Shown one piece after another: positions 9,008 through 15,667 of a stretch of DNA of 64,000 bases (the first letter of the stretch is position 1; each line of letters begins with the position of its first letter). Under the pieces are notes generated by a model. It was not told the DNA's origin, searched no databases, and saw only the letters and a list, made by a program, of their open reading frames with translations. The translations under genes were made by a program, and so were the position numbers. The DNA comes from Winogradskyella marincola. GTDB lineage: Bacteria > Bacteroidota > Bacteroidia > Flavobacteriales > Flavobacteriaceae. The DNA lies in assembly GCF_029624125.1 (NCBI RefSeq), contig NZ_JARSBN010000001.1, forward strand, positions 637,901 to 701,900. Reading direction: 5' to 3'.

Positions 9008-10330
9008 TTAGTTGTACTTCTTTTGTCTAAACCATCTAGAGTTCAAAGATAAACTTACATTGAAGTTTATAAAGTTCTCTTGGATTAAATTATTGTTAGT
9101 TGTTCCTCGTTTTCCGATTTCTACACCTAGGTTTAAATTTGAAAAAGGATCACGAGATCGTTGACCAACTGGTAATCCTAAACCAAAAGATATGCCAAAC
9201 TCTTTTATCGATTCATTTTTCACCACTAGACCTGTATTAGCAAAGTTAACTCCAGCTCTATACACAACGCGCTTGAAGTAACCTGTAAATGCATCAAAAT
9301 CAGGTATAAAAAACCCTCCTAATGAAAACTGAGAAGCGTTTTCAAAAGAAGAAACATCATTACTATAAAATGGGTTAGAAAAATTACTTGTATTCTGAAA
9401 GGTATACTCTGCACCAACAAACCAAGATTTAGGCATACCAACACCAGTACCTAGAGACCAACGTGAAGGTAACGTTAAATCTGTACTCTTTAAATTTTGA
9501 CTATCGAGATCTACTTCTACTGTATTTAAAACAGTTTCTGTACCTGTAGTTGTAACTTCTATAGTAGAAATTGCACGACCGTTGTCTGATTTTAATTTAC
9601 TTTCTGGCGCAAAGGTTGCTGTAGCAGAAAGCTCTAGCTTTTCAGATATTTTAGTCTTATAAGCCAATCCAAAATTAACATTCAAACCACTTAAATCCGA
9701 CCTACTATCTTCTCTTGTTTGTAATTCTACCAAGTCGCCTTCTGGTGTGTAAGCAAACTCAATAGCTGAGTTTCTAATGTTACCAAAATTGTAATTAAAA
9801 TCTACACCAGCGCTTAACTTATTAGAAATTTGATAACCCAAACCTGCAAAAACTCTATTAACTCCTCCTTCACCTCTAAAGCGATTAATAAGATCGTTAT
9901 CTCCATTAATATCATCTAACTTATAACCTACAGATGTGTATGGCAACAACCCAAAACCAAAACCAAACTTACCAATTGGCACTGACAATGCTATATAATC
10001 AAACGTTGAGCTATTACCATCCGCTTCTCCAGAATTTCCTTTTAGTGTAACGTTAGATGTTGTTCCGGCAACCGAAAATTTTACTGGTCTACTTTCTCCA
10101 TCATAAGGATAAGCATCTACATTTTTCCCTACATAAGAAGCAGGATTCCTTAGATTAAGGTGAATACTATCTAAATATACACCTATACCACCCATACTGC
10201 GATTCTCTACTGTACCTTTAAACTTAAGGCTACCTATGCCGTAAAACGAATATGGCGATGCTGTACCTTGCTGAGCAAAAACACTAGAACTTATAATTGC
10301 AATACAAATTACAATGAGTCTCTTTATCAT
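9008..10330 (-). CDS. outer-membrane beta-barrel protein (OmpP1/FadL-like)
   Basis: A 440-residue secreted protein with signal peptide (MIKRLIVICIAIISSSVFAQ) and a mature start QQGTASPYSFYGIGSLKF. It carries repeated aromatic, Gly-rich amphipathic strands (FGFGFGLLPYTSVGYKL, KLSAGVDFNYNFGN, LSLNSRWFRQKKYN) typical of an outer-membrane barrel. The N-terminal NPASY and RSMGGIGV segments resemble FadL/OmpP1 proteins, which take up hydrophobic compounds. Cargo cannot be inferred. Its start codon overlaps the coaX stop as TAATG, so it is translated from the coaX transcript. Confidence 0.82.
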   Translation of the reverse strand: MIKRLIVICIAIISSSVFAQQGTASPYSFYGIGSLKFKGTVENRSMGGIGVYLDSIHLNLRNPASYVGKNVDAYPYDGESRPVKFSVAGTTSNVTLKGNSGEADGNSSTFDYIALSVPIGKFGFGFGLLPYTSVGYKLDDINGDNDLINRFRGEGGVNRVFAGLGYQISNKLSAGVDFNYNFGNIRNSAIEFAYTPEGDLVELQTREDSRSDLSGLNVNFGLAYKTKISEKLELSATATFAPESKLKSDNGRAISTIEVTTTGTETVLNTVEVDLDSQNLKSTDLTLPSRWSLGTGVGMPKSWFVGAEYTFQNTSNFSNPFYSNDVSSFENASQFSLGGFFIPDFDAFTGYFKRVVYRAGVNFANTGLVVKNESIKEFGISFGLGLPVGQRSRDPFSNLNLGVEIGKRGTTNNNLIQENFINFNVSLSLNSRWFRQKKYN

Positions 10331-11058
10331 TATTTTGAATTAAAATCTAGAATGTAATTCAAACCTTCTAGTAGAAAATTTGAATTCGCAAATATGCTAT
10401 TTTTTAATTGGTTTGACAAAAAATTGGCGTCACCACCTGTTAAAATAACTGTTAAATCTTGGTGTTCAGCCTTATATTGATCTATAACACCATCTATTTC
10501 CTTAACCACTCCCATAATTACACCTGAATGTATAGAAGATTCTGTAGAACCACCAATGATACTTTTTGGCTGTTTCTTTTCTAATAACGGAAGGTTTGCT
10601 GTTAAATTATGAAGCGCATGATAGCGAAGCCTAATTCCTGGCGAAATGGCTCCTCCTAAATATTCATTTTCAGTAGTAACAAAATCATAGGTTATGCATG
10701 TACCTGCATCTATAATTAAGGCATTACTTTCAGGAAACTGGCTTACAGAAGCACTAACCAAAGCTATACGATCTACACCTAAAGTTTTTGGTGTTTCATA
10801 AAGATTCTTAAAAGGTAACTCTAAGTCATGACTCAATACCAAGACCTCTAATTCCTCTTCAACAATTTCTATTTGCTTTTTTGAGAGTTTACCAACAGAA
10901 GAAATCACTGCTTTTTTTAGTTTTGGAAATTCTTTTTTAATTTTTTTGAATTCTTTTTTAAAACCAGAAAGTTCAAAACTTTTTTTACCCACAAGACTAT
11001 CCTCCTGAAAAACAGCAAATTTCACAAAGGTATTTCCTACATCTACGATTAGATTCAT
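10330..11058 (-). CDS. coaX: type III pantothenate kinase
   Basis: CoaX phosphorylates pantothenate, the first step of coenzyme A synthesis, in the cytoplasm. The 242-residue length is normal. The N-terminal phosphate-binding motif DVGNTFVKFA (6-15), the motif KTLGVDRIAL (91-100) and DAGTCITYD (117-125) are all present, the last with the catalytic Asp region of the ASKHA fold; LTGGDA near 210 is the adenosine-site loop. It is the first gene of the seven-gene minus-strand operon and has a matching promoter 17 bases upstream. Type III enzymes are not feedback-inhibited by CoA and lack sequence similarity to CoaA. Confidence 0.93.
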   Translation of the reverse strand: MNLIVDVGNTFVKFAVFQEDSLVGKKSFELSGFKKEFKKIKKEFPKLKKAVISSVGKLSKKQIEIVEEELEVLVLSHDLELPFKNLYETPKTLGVDRIALVSASVSQFPESNALIIDAGTCITYDFVTTENEYLGGAISPGIRLRYHALHNLTANLPLLEKKQPKSIIGGSTESSIHSGVIMGVVKEIDGVIDQYKAEHQDLTVILTGGDANFLSNQLKNSIFANSNFLLEGLNYILDFNSK

Positions 11059-11075
11059 ACATTTTTTATCTGAAG

Positions 11076-11083
11076 CAAATTTA
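11076..11083 (-). promoter_or_regulatory. -7 promoter box for the coaX operon
   Basis: Read on the minus strand this is TAAATTTG, a full match to TAnnTTTG, 17 bases upstream of the coaX ATG. A TTTG lies further upstream (11099-11102), but its 15-nt spacing is shorter than usual. Confidence 0.55.
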
Positions 11084-11108
11084 TAAAATCAAATTTTACA
11101 AATTTCTT

Positions 11109-11139
11109 TTTGGTAAAACTAAAAATGCATTTATATTTG
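11109..11139 (+). promoter_or_regulatory. promoter of tRNA-Phe
   Basis: TTTG at 11109-11112 and TATATTTG at 11132-11139 match the Bacteroidota -33 and -7 elements with a 19-nt spacer. Transcription would start about 11146, some 15 nt before the mature tRNA. Confidence 0.75.
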
Positions 11140-11160
11140 CATCCGCTTAATTAAGCAACT

Positions 11161-11236
11161 GGTGCCTTAGCTCAGTTGGTAGAGCAAAGGACTGAAAATC
11201 CTTGTGTCCCTGGTTCGATTCCTGGAGGCACCACCA
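11161..11236 (+). tRNA. tRNA-Phe (GAA)
   Basis: A complete cloverleaf is seen. The acceptor stem is GGTGCCT (11161-11167) with AGGCACC (11226-11232), the anticodon stem AAGGA/TCCTT encloses the anticodon GAA (11194-11196), and the T-arm carries GGTTCGATTCC. CCA is encoded at 11234-11236. Its last 15 bases form the left boundary of the integrated island and were kept intact by the insertion. The normal terminator seems to have been displaced to 27911-27940. Confidence 0.98.
11222..11236 (+). repeat. left attachment site core of the island
   Basis: CTGGAGGCACCACCA, the tRNA-Phe 3' end, is repeated exactly in direct orientation at 27893-27907. The bases on either side differ between the two copies, so the identity block is 15 bp. 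Confidence 0.88.
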
Positions 11237-11273
11237 AAAAACCCTTATAAACCTTGTGTTTGTAAGGGTTTTT
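11237..11273 (+). terminator. terminator just inside the island, serving tRNA-Phe
   Basis: An 11-bp stem (11237-11247 with 11263-11273) starts at the base after the encoded CCA and ends in a T-rich arm. It is in the right place to replace the chromosomal terminator that the insertion moved away. Confidence 0.7.
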
Positions 11274-11280
11274 AAATTTA

Positions 11281-11299
11281 GTGTGCTGATATGTGTGCT
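11281..11299 (+). repeat. twin GTGTGCT repeats, left end (possible integrase arm sites)
   Basis: GTGTGCT occurs at 11281-11287 and 11293-11299, 12 bp apart start to start. The same pair with the same spacing and orientation occurs at 27744-27762 near the other end. Arm-type recombinase binding sites have this form; the role is inferred. Confidence 0.5.
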
Positions 11300-11304
11300 A
11301 ATAA

Positions 11305-11334
11305 AAAACCGCTACATTTGATGTAACGGTTTTA
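11305..11334 (-). terminator. terminator of the DUF6266 gene
   Basis: The hairpin AAACCG-C-TACAT-TTG-ATGTA-A-CGGTTT has a T-tract in the minus-strand direction, 28 bases beyond the DUF6266 stop. It also shields the island from tRNA read-through. Confidence 0.7.
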
Positions 11335-11361
11335 CTTAATGTGTATTTAAAAAAATCAAAT

Positions 11362-12003
11362 CTATGACGCCGTACCAGAGCCTAAATACACACTATTTGA
11401 CACTTGACTACCATCAGCAGTAATAAACGCCATAAACAGCTCTACTGTATCTCCTGCATAAGCATCTGGAATTGTAACAACTTCAGAACCTACAGTTCTA
11501 TCTGAACCATCAAGAATTGAAATTGATTCTTTTTTACTAGGATTGTAAACTATCAACATCGCTTTATCTGTTGCATTAGCATTTCCTCCTGTTGAGTTAT
11601 CGTCCCAACCAAAAGATACTTGACCTGCTACAGTTAAATCTGTTGTACCATTCAGCACACCTGCTAAATTACCTCTACTTAATAAAGCTAAAGAATAATC
11701 GATTGTAAAGTTAGGTGCGATACCACCTACTGCATTATTTAACACATAAGACATTGCAGCATTAAACTCGGTCTTACCAACCGCATAAGATTTATAACCT
11801 TTTTTAATAAAGGCTAAATTCGGTTGAAGAAACTCCAACGTTGCTGAAAATTTATTACGCTGATTGACCTGACCTTCTGTACGTGGATTAGCTACACTTA
11901 CAGGCTTCGCTCTGATATAATCAATGTTCTTCCATCTTCCACCTACTATGGTTCCTACTTTACCAGAGAAACCTCCTAAAATACCTTGGGCAATTTTTCC
12001 CAT
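11362..12003 (-). CDS. DUF6266 family protein
   Basis: A 213-residue protein starting MGKIAQGILGGFSGKVGTIV, followed by GRWKNIDYIRAKP, the conserved N-terminal signature I associate with DUF6266. The rest is beta-rich with two similar halves; the second (about 118-205) looks like an immunoglobulin-like strand set (VSFGWDDNS, KAMLIVYNPS, DTVELFMAFITADGSQVSNSVYLG). No signal peptide or catalytic motif is seen. Function is unknown. It is the leftmost gene of the island and is followed by its own terminator; DUF6266 genes recur in flavobacterial mobile DNA as far as I recall. Confidence 0.75.
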   Translation of the reverse strand: MGKIAQGILGGFSGKVGTIVGGRWKNIDYIRAKPVSVANPRTEGQVNQRNKFSATLEFLQPNLAFIKKGYKSYAVGKTEFNAAMSYVLNNAVGGIAPNFTIDYSLALLSRGNLAGVLNGTTDLTVAGQVSFGWDDNSTGGNANATDKAMLIVYNPSKKESISILDGSDRTVGSEVVTIPDAYAGDTVELFMAFITADGSQVSNSVYLGSGTAS

Positions 12004-12159
12004 CTTTATAAAAATTTTAAATTAATACTTATTCGGACTTGATACGGACTTGATACAGACTTAAAAACTACAATTAATATACGGTTATTTAATAAAATAA
12101 AATGAGTTAAAATGCCAACATACAATAGATTACATCTTAATACATTAATTTACCATTGA

Positions 12160-12591
12160 CTACTTACGACTTAAATTAAACAGAGTGTTTGTAAATGATA
12201 ATTTAAGATTTTCAAGCTTAATTATTGTTTGCTTAAGTTCTTGCTGCTTTTTATTAATACCTGATACTATTTCAATACTCTTTTTGAACTCAAAATCAGT
12301 ATTTTCAATTAACCTCAAACCATTTTTAAGCGTATTTCTGCAATCATCTACAGATATGAACTGAATAACACTACCCTTTAAATAATAAGCGTAAAAACCG
12401 CCTATTTGTAACATCATAGACAAGTGAAAAAGTGTGTTTTTCTCTGTTTCAGTTTTTGTGATTACTACAAAACAGTTAGGACAAGGATTTGAAAGTGGTT
12501 TTCCGCTGTTAAGTCCTTTGTTAAGGATAAAAAAATGAGGGTTCGAGTAGGTTCTTCCGATTTGGTGGGTTTTCATTTCAAAATAAGACAT
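12160..12591 (-). CDS. hypothetical protein, possibly DUF6943
   Basis: A 143-residue protein without membrane segments or signal peptide. The N-terminus contains QIGRTYSNPHFFILNKGLNS and a CxxC (NPCPNCFVVI, about 37-40). The C-terminal half is helical with a likely coiled coil (about 105-140, GINKKQQELKQTIIKLENLK). I believe this resembles the DUF6943 family but cannot confirm it. It lies about 155 bases upstream of the DUF6266 gene on the same strand; the AT-rich gap holds no other gene. No function can be assigned. Confidence 0.6.
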   Translation of the reverse strand: MSYFEMKTHQIGRTYSNPHFFILNKGLNSGKPLSNPCPNCFVVITKTETEKNTLFHLSMMLQIGGFYAYYLKGSVIQFISVDDCRNTLKNGLRLIENTDFEFKKSIEIVSGINKKQQELKQTIIKLENLKLSFTNTLFNLSRK

Positions 12592-12872
12592 AGCTATCCA
12601 ATTAAAAGTTCGCTACGCTCACACATATTTTTTTTGAAAATGAAAAAGAAAAAAATTAAAAAAAGAAAGCCAACCGCTTTGTGGCGTGGGTAAGGCTGTC
12701 AAGCTTTTTTTTAAAAAGTTTTTGAAAAATTTTATTGAAAATGAAATTGCACTAATTTAAGCCTAAAGTTGTTTTGTAGTAGTAATAAAAAGTTTTTTAA
12801 AAAACCGTAGGCTTGAGCTTTATAGCCTTAAAGCGTGGGCAGTAGGAAGCCACATATATTTGCTGTCTTTTA

Positions 12873-13040
12873 TTAATTTAATGTTATACCTGCCAATATT
12901 ACTATTATAACAAGCATAATGATTGTGAAAAGTTTAGTACCAAAAGAATCATCACCTTCAGGATTTTCGATTTTATTACCGTTTTCATCTATGTCGTGAG
13001 GAAAGAATAAATCAAATAAGTCTACAATCATTTGTTTCAT
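12873..13040 (-). CDS. small single-pass membrane protein, unknown
   Basis: With the ATG at 13040 the product has 55 residues (MKQMIVDLFDLFFPHDIDEN onwards) and a C-terminal hydrophobic helix TIIMLVIIVILAGITLN (about 39-55), so it is a tail-anchored-type protein. The reading frame extends to an upstream start at 13073, but this adds only a polar, poorly placed leader. The acidic middle (DIDENGNKIENPEGDDS) would face the cytoplasm. No family is recognised. It is flanked by about 280-base stretches in which I see no gene. Confidence 0.5.
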   Translation of the reverse strand: MKQMIVDLFDLFFPHDIDENGNKIENPEGDDSFGTKLFTIIMLVIIVILAGITLN

Positions 13041-13317
13041 ACTATAAATATAACTTTTCTGGGGAATTAACACTTAAAAAATAGGTTTTAGCACCCTATT
13101 TAGCGATGGATGAAGCGTTTGTATAGGTAGCGTTTTAAATAGTTGTTTGATAAAACAGCATTTAAATAAGCTACTTATACAGGACTTTTAGACAATAACT
13201 TATTGTTTTTTTGAGGTACGATAAAAAGTAATGTGCTATGGCGTAGTACTACACTTTATAAACCTATTTTTTATAACCGCTAACTTGGGTGGTGGGGAAA
13301 AGTGGATGTATTAATAA

Positions 13318-13971
13318 CTATAACCAATCTTTTGGTTTAGTTAAAGTTTTACCGTTAGTTAAATTAATTGTTGAGCTAAATTGGTTAGCGATAAGCGTTT
13401 TTCTACCTATTGTAAAATAACCTTTTGCTACACGGCGTACATCATCATTTGCTCGATTTGGTGGAAATGCTACAAAAACTCTCTTTTTCTGAAAAGATGA
13501 ATGTACTGCATTTATAGGTGGAACTAAATCACTATCTCCAGAAATTAACATTGCAGCATCATATCTATCTTCCATTGCGTGTTTAATTAAATCAACAGAT
13601 ATATTTACATCTGTCATTTTTTCTTCGTAGGTAAACCAAGTTGATTCGCAAGAGCGACAGTGTTTTTTCTTTTTTTTGTAATGACCTAGTGTAATTGTAA
13701 CGCCAGAATTTTTTAATGCATCTACATAAGAAACTTGACGTTTAACTTTTGCATCGTTGTTTGAGATCATTGCAGTGTAATATCTAACCTCTTCAAGTAT
13801 TTGGTTAGATTTTAAAAGACTTTTGGATAGTGAATATAAGTCTAGCCACTTGGTATTTTTATATTTTGAGGTCATCCCAAAATAAAGGTTAAAACCATCT
13901 ACGTAGACAATAACCCTTTCTTTTTTAACATTTTTTTTAAATACTTTCAAATTATTATTGTAAATTTGCAC
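13318..13971 (-). CDS. NYN domain (LabA/DUF88-type) putative ribonuclease
   Basis: The 217-residue protein has the NYN/PIN-like fold motifs: YVDGFNLYFG with Asp25, DVNISVDLIKHA with Asp121 and Asp127, and LISGDSDLVPPI with Asp146 and Asp148. These acidic residues form the Mg2+-binding nuclease centre in the family. A basic insertion with a CxxC (KKKKKHCRSCES, about 99-110) may bind RNA or zinc. The likely start is a GTG at 13971; no in-frame ATG is available before the domain. The gene diverges from a candidate small RNA whose promoter box overlaps the start codon region. A role in RNA turnover or phage defence fits, but no partner proves it. Confidence 0.85.
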   Translation of the reverse strand: MQIYNNNLKVFKKNVKKERVIVYVDGFNLYFGMTSKYKNTKWLDLYSLSKSLLKSNQILEEVRYYTAMISNNDAKVKRQVSYVDALKNSGVTITLGHYKKKKKHCRSCESTWFTYEEKMTDVNISVDLIKHAMEDRYDAAMLISGDSDLVPPINAVHSSFQKKRVFVAFPPNRANDDVRRVAKGYFTIGRKTLIANQFSSTINLTNGKTLTKPKDWL

Positions 13972-13974
13972 TAT

Positions 13975-14036
13975 AAAACATCACCAAGGATAGTATCCTT
14001 GGCCCGACGCATCAGAAATGATGCGTTTCTTTTTTT
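13975..14036 (+). ncRNA. candidate structured small RNA beside the NYN gene
   Basis: A plus-strand -7 box TAAATTTG (13961-13968) precedes two tight hairpins: a perfect 9-bp palindrome CCAAGGATA-G-TATCCTTGG (13984-14002) and ACGCATCA-GAAA-TGATGCGT (14007-14026) with a GNRA tetraloop. The second is followed at once by TTCTTTTTTT (14027-14036), a proper U-tract on this strand only. Together they would give an RNA of about 60 nt ending at a Rho-independent terminator. Alternatively the same DNA is the structured leader of the divergent NYN mRNA. It might match a known Rfam family such as Flavo-1; that needs a covariance search. Confidence 0.5.
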
Positions 14037-14235
14037 AGCGGTTATACTTCTAGGCTAAAATACAATCTTTCAATGAATTAAATAGCAAAAGGACAACACA
14101 ATTGTTACTATTCACATTTGTTAACGAAATGAAACAAACAAAGACTTGAGGTAAGGAATACTTGGACTTAACGATGGTTTTGTGCAGCTTGAATGAGATA
14201 ACGAATATTATTATCAATTAACGTAATCATTTAAA

Positions 14236-14260
14236 TGTACAAATGTTTAATGTTTGTACA
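14236..14260. promoter_or_regulatory. operator-like dyad TGTACAAA-N9-TTTGTACA
   Basis: Perfect 8-bp inverted half-sites with a 9-bp AT-rich centre, the form of a dimeric repressor site. No gene starts next to it, so it may be a remnant. Confidence 0.35.
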
Positions 14261-14305
14261 AAATGTGGTTCAATGTTCGGAATTGCGCGTTGGAATAGCG
14301 GATAT

Positions 14306-14401
14306 TTTACATAATACCAGTTATAGCTACAAAATGCATTAACACTGCGATAGCAAACCTTTGAAAAGTGCCGTTTGCTACTATAACTTGTATTATGTAA
14401 A
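14306..14401. repeat. imperfect long inverted repeat / stem-loop element
   Basis: The 21-bp outer arms (14306-14326 and 14381-14401) match at 20 positions. An inner pair TAGCAAAC (14351-14358) and GTTTGCTA (14373-14380) extends the stem, with 24 bases bulged on the left side. The shape fits a MITE-like element or a folded recombination site; no target duplication was found. Confidence 0.6.
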
Positions 14402-14612
14402 CATAGCTTTGGGTAGTTTTTGGTATAAGCGTAGGCAACAGCTTTTTACTTTTTTATTGTACCTATTTATTAAAATATAAAAGTTAAATAAAACAAGTAA
14501 TGTGCTGTGTGAGGGTTGGCAGACAAAAACTACAATCGCGTTGGCGAGCGGAACAAAATAAAAGACAGAGGGTTTTGAGGTACGAAAAAACTGGGTTTTG
14601 TTTTGTGGGGAA

Positions 14613-15347
14613 TTATAGTTGTTGACCTTCCATATCGGGTTCTTCTTCAACACCATTAAACCTATCAAATACCCGGTAATCAAATTTAGATACAAGAACA
14701 ATATCAGATTTAGGAATCAGAATACCCATTTTTTCATCAATTAAGCTTTCTTGGTCATTATTAATAAAATGTGTAAGTACAGATATATAATCTGTTGTTA
14801 TTTCAAATACTTGAGTTTCTTTATTTCTATATCCACTGAAATTAGGAATAACAGTAATATGAGCATTCCCAATAGGTTCTGAAATACGATTAACATATCC
14901 AACATATACTTTATTGCTTTTAGTGGTAATCATCATTAATTTATCAGCATCATCTTCATTCTTTAGTGATGACCAAAACAGTTTTTCATATTCATCACCC
15001 CATTTATTTACAACATAGTTTAGCATCCACCTATCACTTATGATCAAGTTTAAAAATTTGGCCAATGGATAGGATAACAAAAAGATAAGTATTGATTGAT
15101 TTAGACCATCATATTCTAATAAAATCAACTTGCCTAAAAATTCTCTGAAATTTAATAAGCAATTACTTTTTAAAATATATGTATCAATAAACAAACCTAT
15201 AATCGATAAAAAAAAGGCAAGAATTGAAGAGTTAAAAATCAACCTTTGCCTTTCTATTCTTTGATGATAGAACTTTGTTAACTTAAATGTAATTAGGAAA
15301 ATATAACCACCTAATAATGGTAAAAGGATTAAATCAAATTTAGGCAT
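14613..15347 (-). CDS. membrane protein with C-terminal cytoplasmic domain, unknown
   Basis: A 244-residue protein with three predicted membrane helices (about 5-22, LILLPLLGGYIFLITFKL; 40-57, NSSILAFFLSIIGLFIDT; 83-102, LNQSILIFLLSYPLAKFLNL). A soluble domain follows (110-244) with strands DKLMMITTKSNKVYVGYVN and DIVLVSKFDYRVFDRF, somewhat like a small Sm/SH3-type barrel in sequence pattern. I do not recognise the family. Its start overlaps the stop of the 69-residue gene by 8 bases, so the two are co-translated. Lying downstream of the restriction operon inside the island, it may be a defence or immunity component, but this is guesswork. Confidence 0.7.
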   Translation of the reverse strand: MPKFDLILLPLLGGYIFLITFKLTKFYHQRIERQRLIFNSSILAFFLSIIGLFIDTYILKSNCLLNFREFLGKLILLEYDGLNQSILIFLLSYPLAKFLNLIISDRWMLNYVVNKWGDEYEKLFWSSLKNEDDADKLMMITTKSNKVYVGYVNRISEPIGNAHITVIPNFSGYRNKETQVFEITTDYISVLTHFINNDQESLIDEKMGILIPKSDIVLVSKFDYRVFDRFNGVEEEPDMEGQQL

Positions 15348-15549
15348 TTACCTTTGCTTTAATTTCAGGCTTTGCAGTATTTGTTTTGTAGTTTTCAAGT
15401 GCTTTAGCCAATTTTTCAAGTAAAGAAAGTGATTCCTTTTTGTTGTTAAATATATCAGAACTACGCATATAGAAAGCACCATTAGAAGTCACTCTAATTT
15501 TAGAATAATCTGTCTTATTTTTTCTTATTGTTACTTTTCTAGAACTCAT
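15340..15549 (-). CDS. small basic protein, unknown
   Basis: A 69-residue, Lys-rich soluble protein (MSSRKVTIRKNKTDYSKIRV at the start; helix DIFNNKKESLSLLEKLAKAL near 33-52). It overlaps the membrane-protein gene by 8 bases and has its own promoter and an adjacent palindrome upstream, so the pair looks like an autoregulated two-gene unit. It has no recognised DNA-binding fold, although charge and size would allow one. No function assigned. Confidence 0.6.
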   Translation of the reverse strand: MSSRKVTIRKNKTDYSKIRVTSNGAFYMRSSDIFNNKKESLSLLEKLAKALENYKTNTAKPEIKAKVNA

Positions 15550-15558
15550 AGTAAATTG

Positions 15559-15600
15559 GTATATGATATACTTAAATATACAAAATTTGTACCAAATATA
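15559..15600 (-). promoter_or_regulatory. promoter and operator-like palindrome of the two-gene membrane unit
   Basis: On the minus strand TATATTTG (15600-15593) is a full -7 match, about 45 bases from the ATG at 15549. The 13-bp perfect palindrome GTATATGATATAC (15559-15571) lies between it and the start codon, where a bound protein would block elongation or initiation. Confidence 0.45.
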
Positions 15601-15667
15601 TCATTTTTTTTCAATTAAAAGGTATTAAGCTAATTGTACAACAGGGTTTTATAATTGATATGAACAA

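Larger units (their letters stand above)
14041..14612. other. 572-base intergenic stretch without a convincing gene
   Basis: No reading frame here looks coding; the one reaching 14393-14701 on the minus strand overlaps a real gene and has no family-like sequence. The stretch holds an 8-bp dyad (14236-14260), a large imperfect inverted repeat (14306-14401) and short sequences shared with the 13074-13317 gap. Confidence 0.6.

Noticed and set aside
14306-14401. Integron attC site
   Set aside because: The palindromic arms lack the RYYYAAC/GTTRRRY core boxes and no integron integrase is present; kept only as a stem-loop element.
14393-14701. 102-codon minus-strand frame in the long intergenic stretch
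   Set aside because: It runs out of frame into the membrane-protein gene, spans the inverted repeat and has low-complexity sequence without family features.
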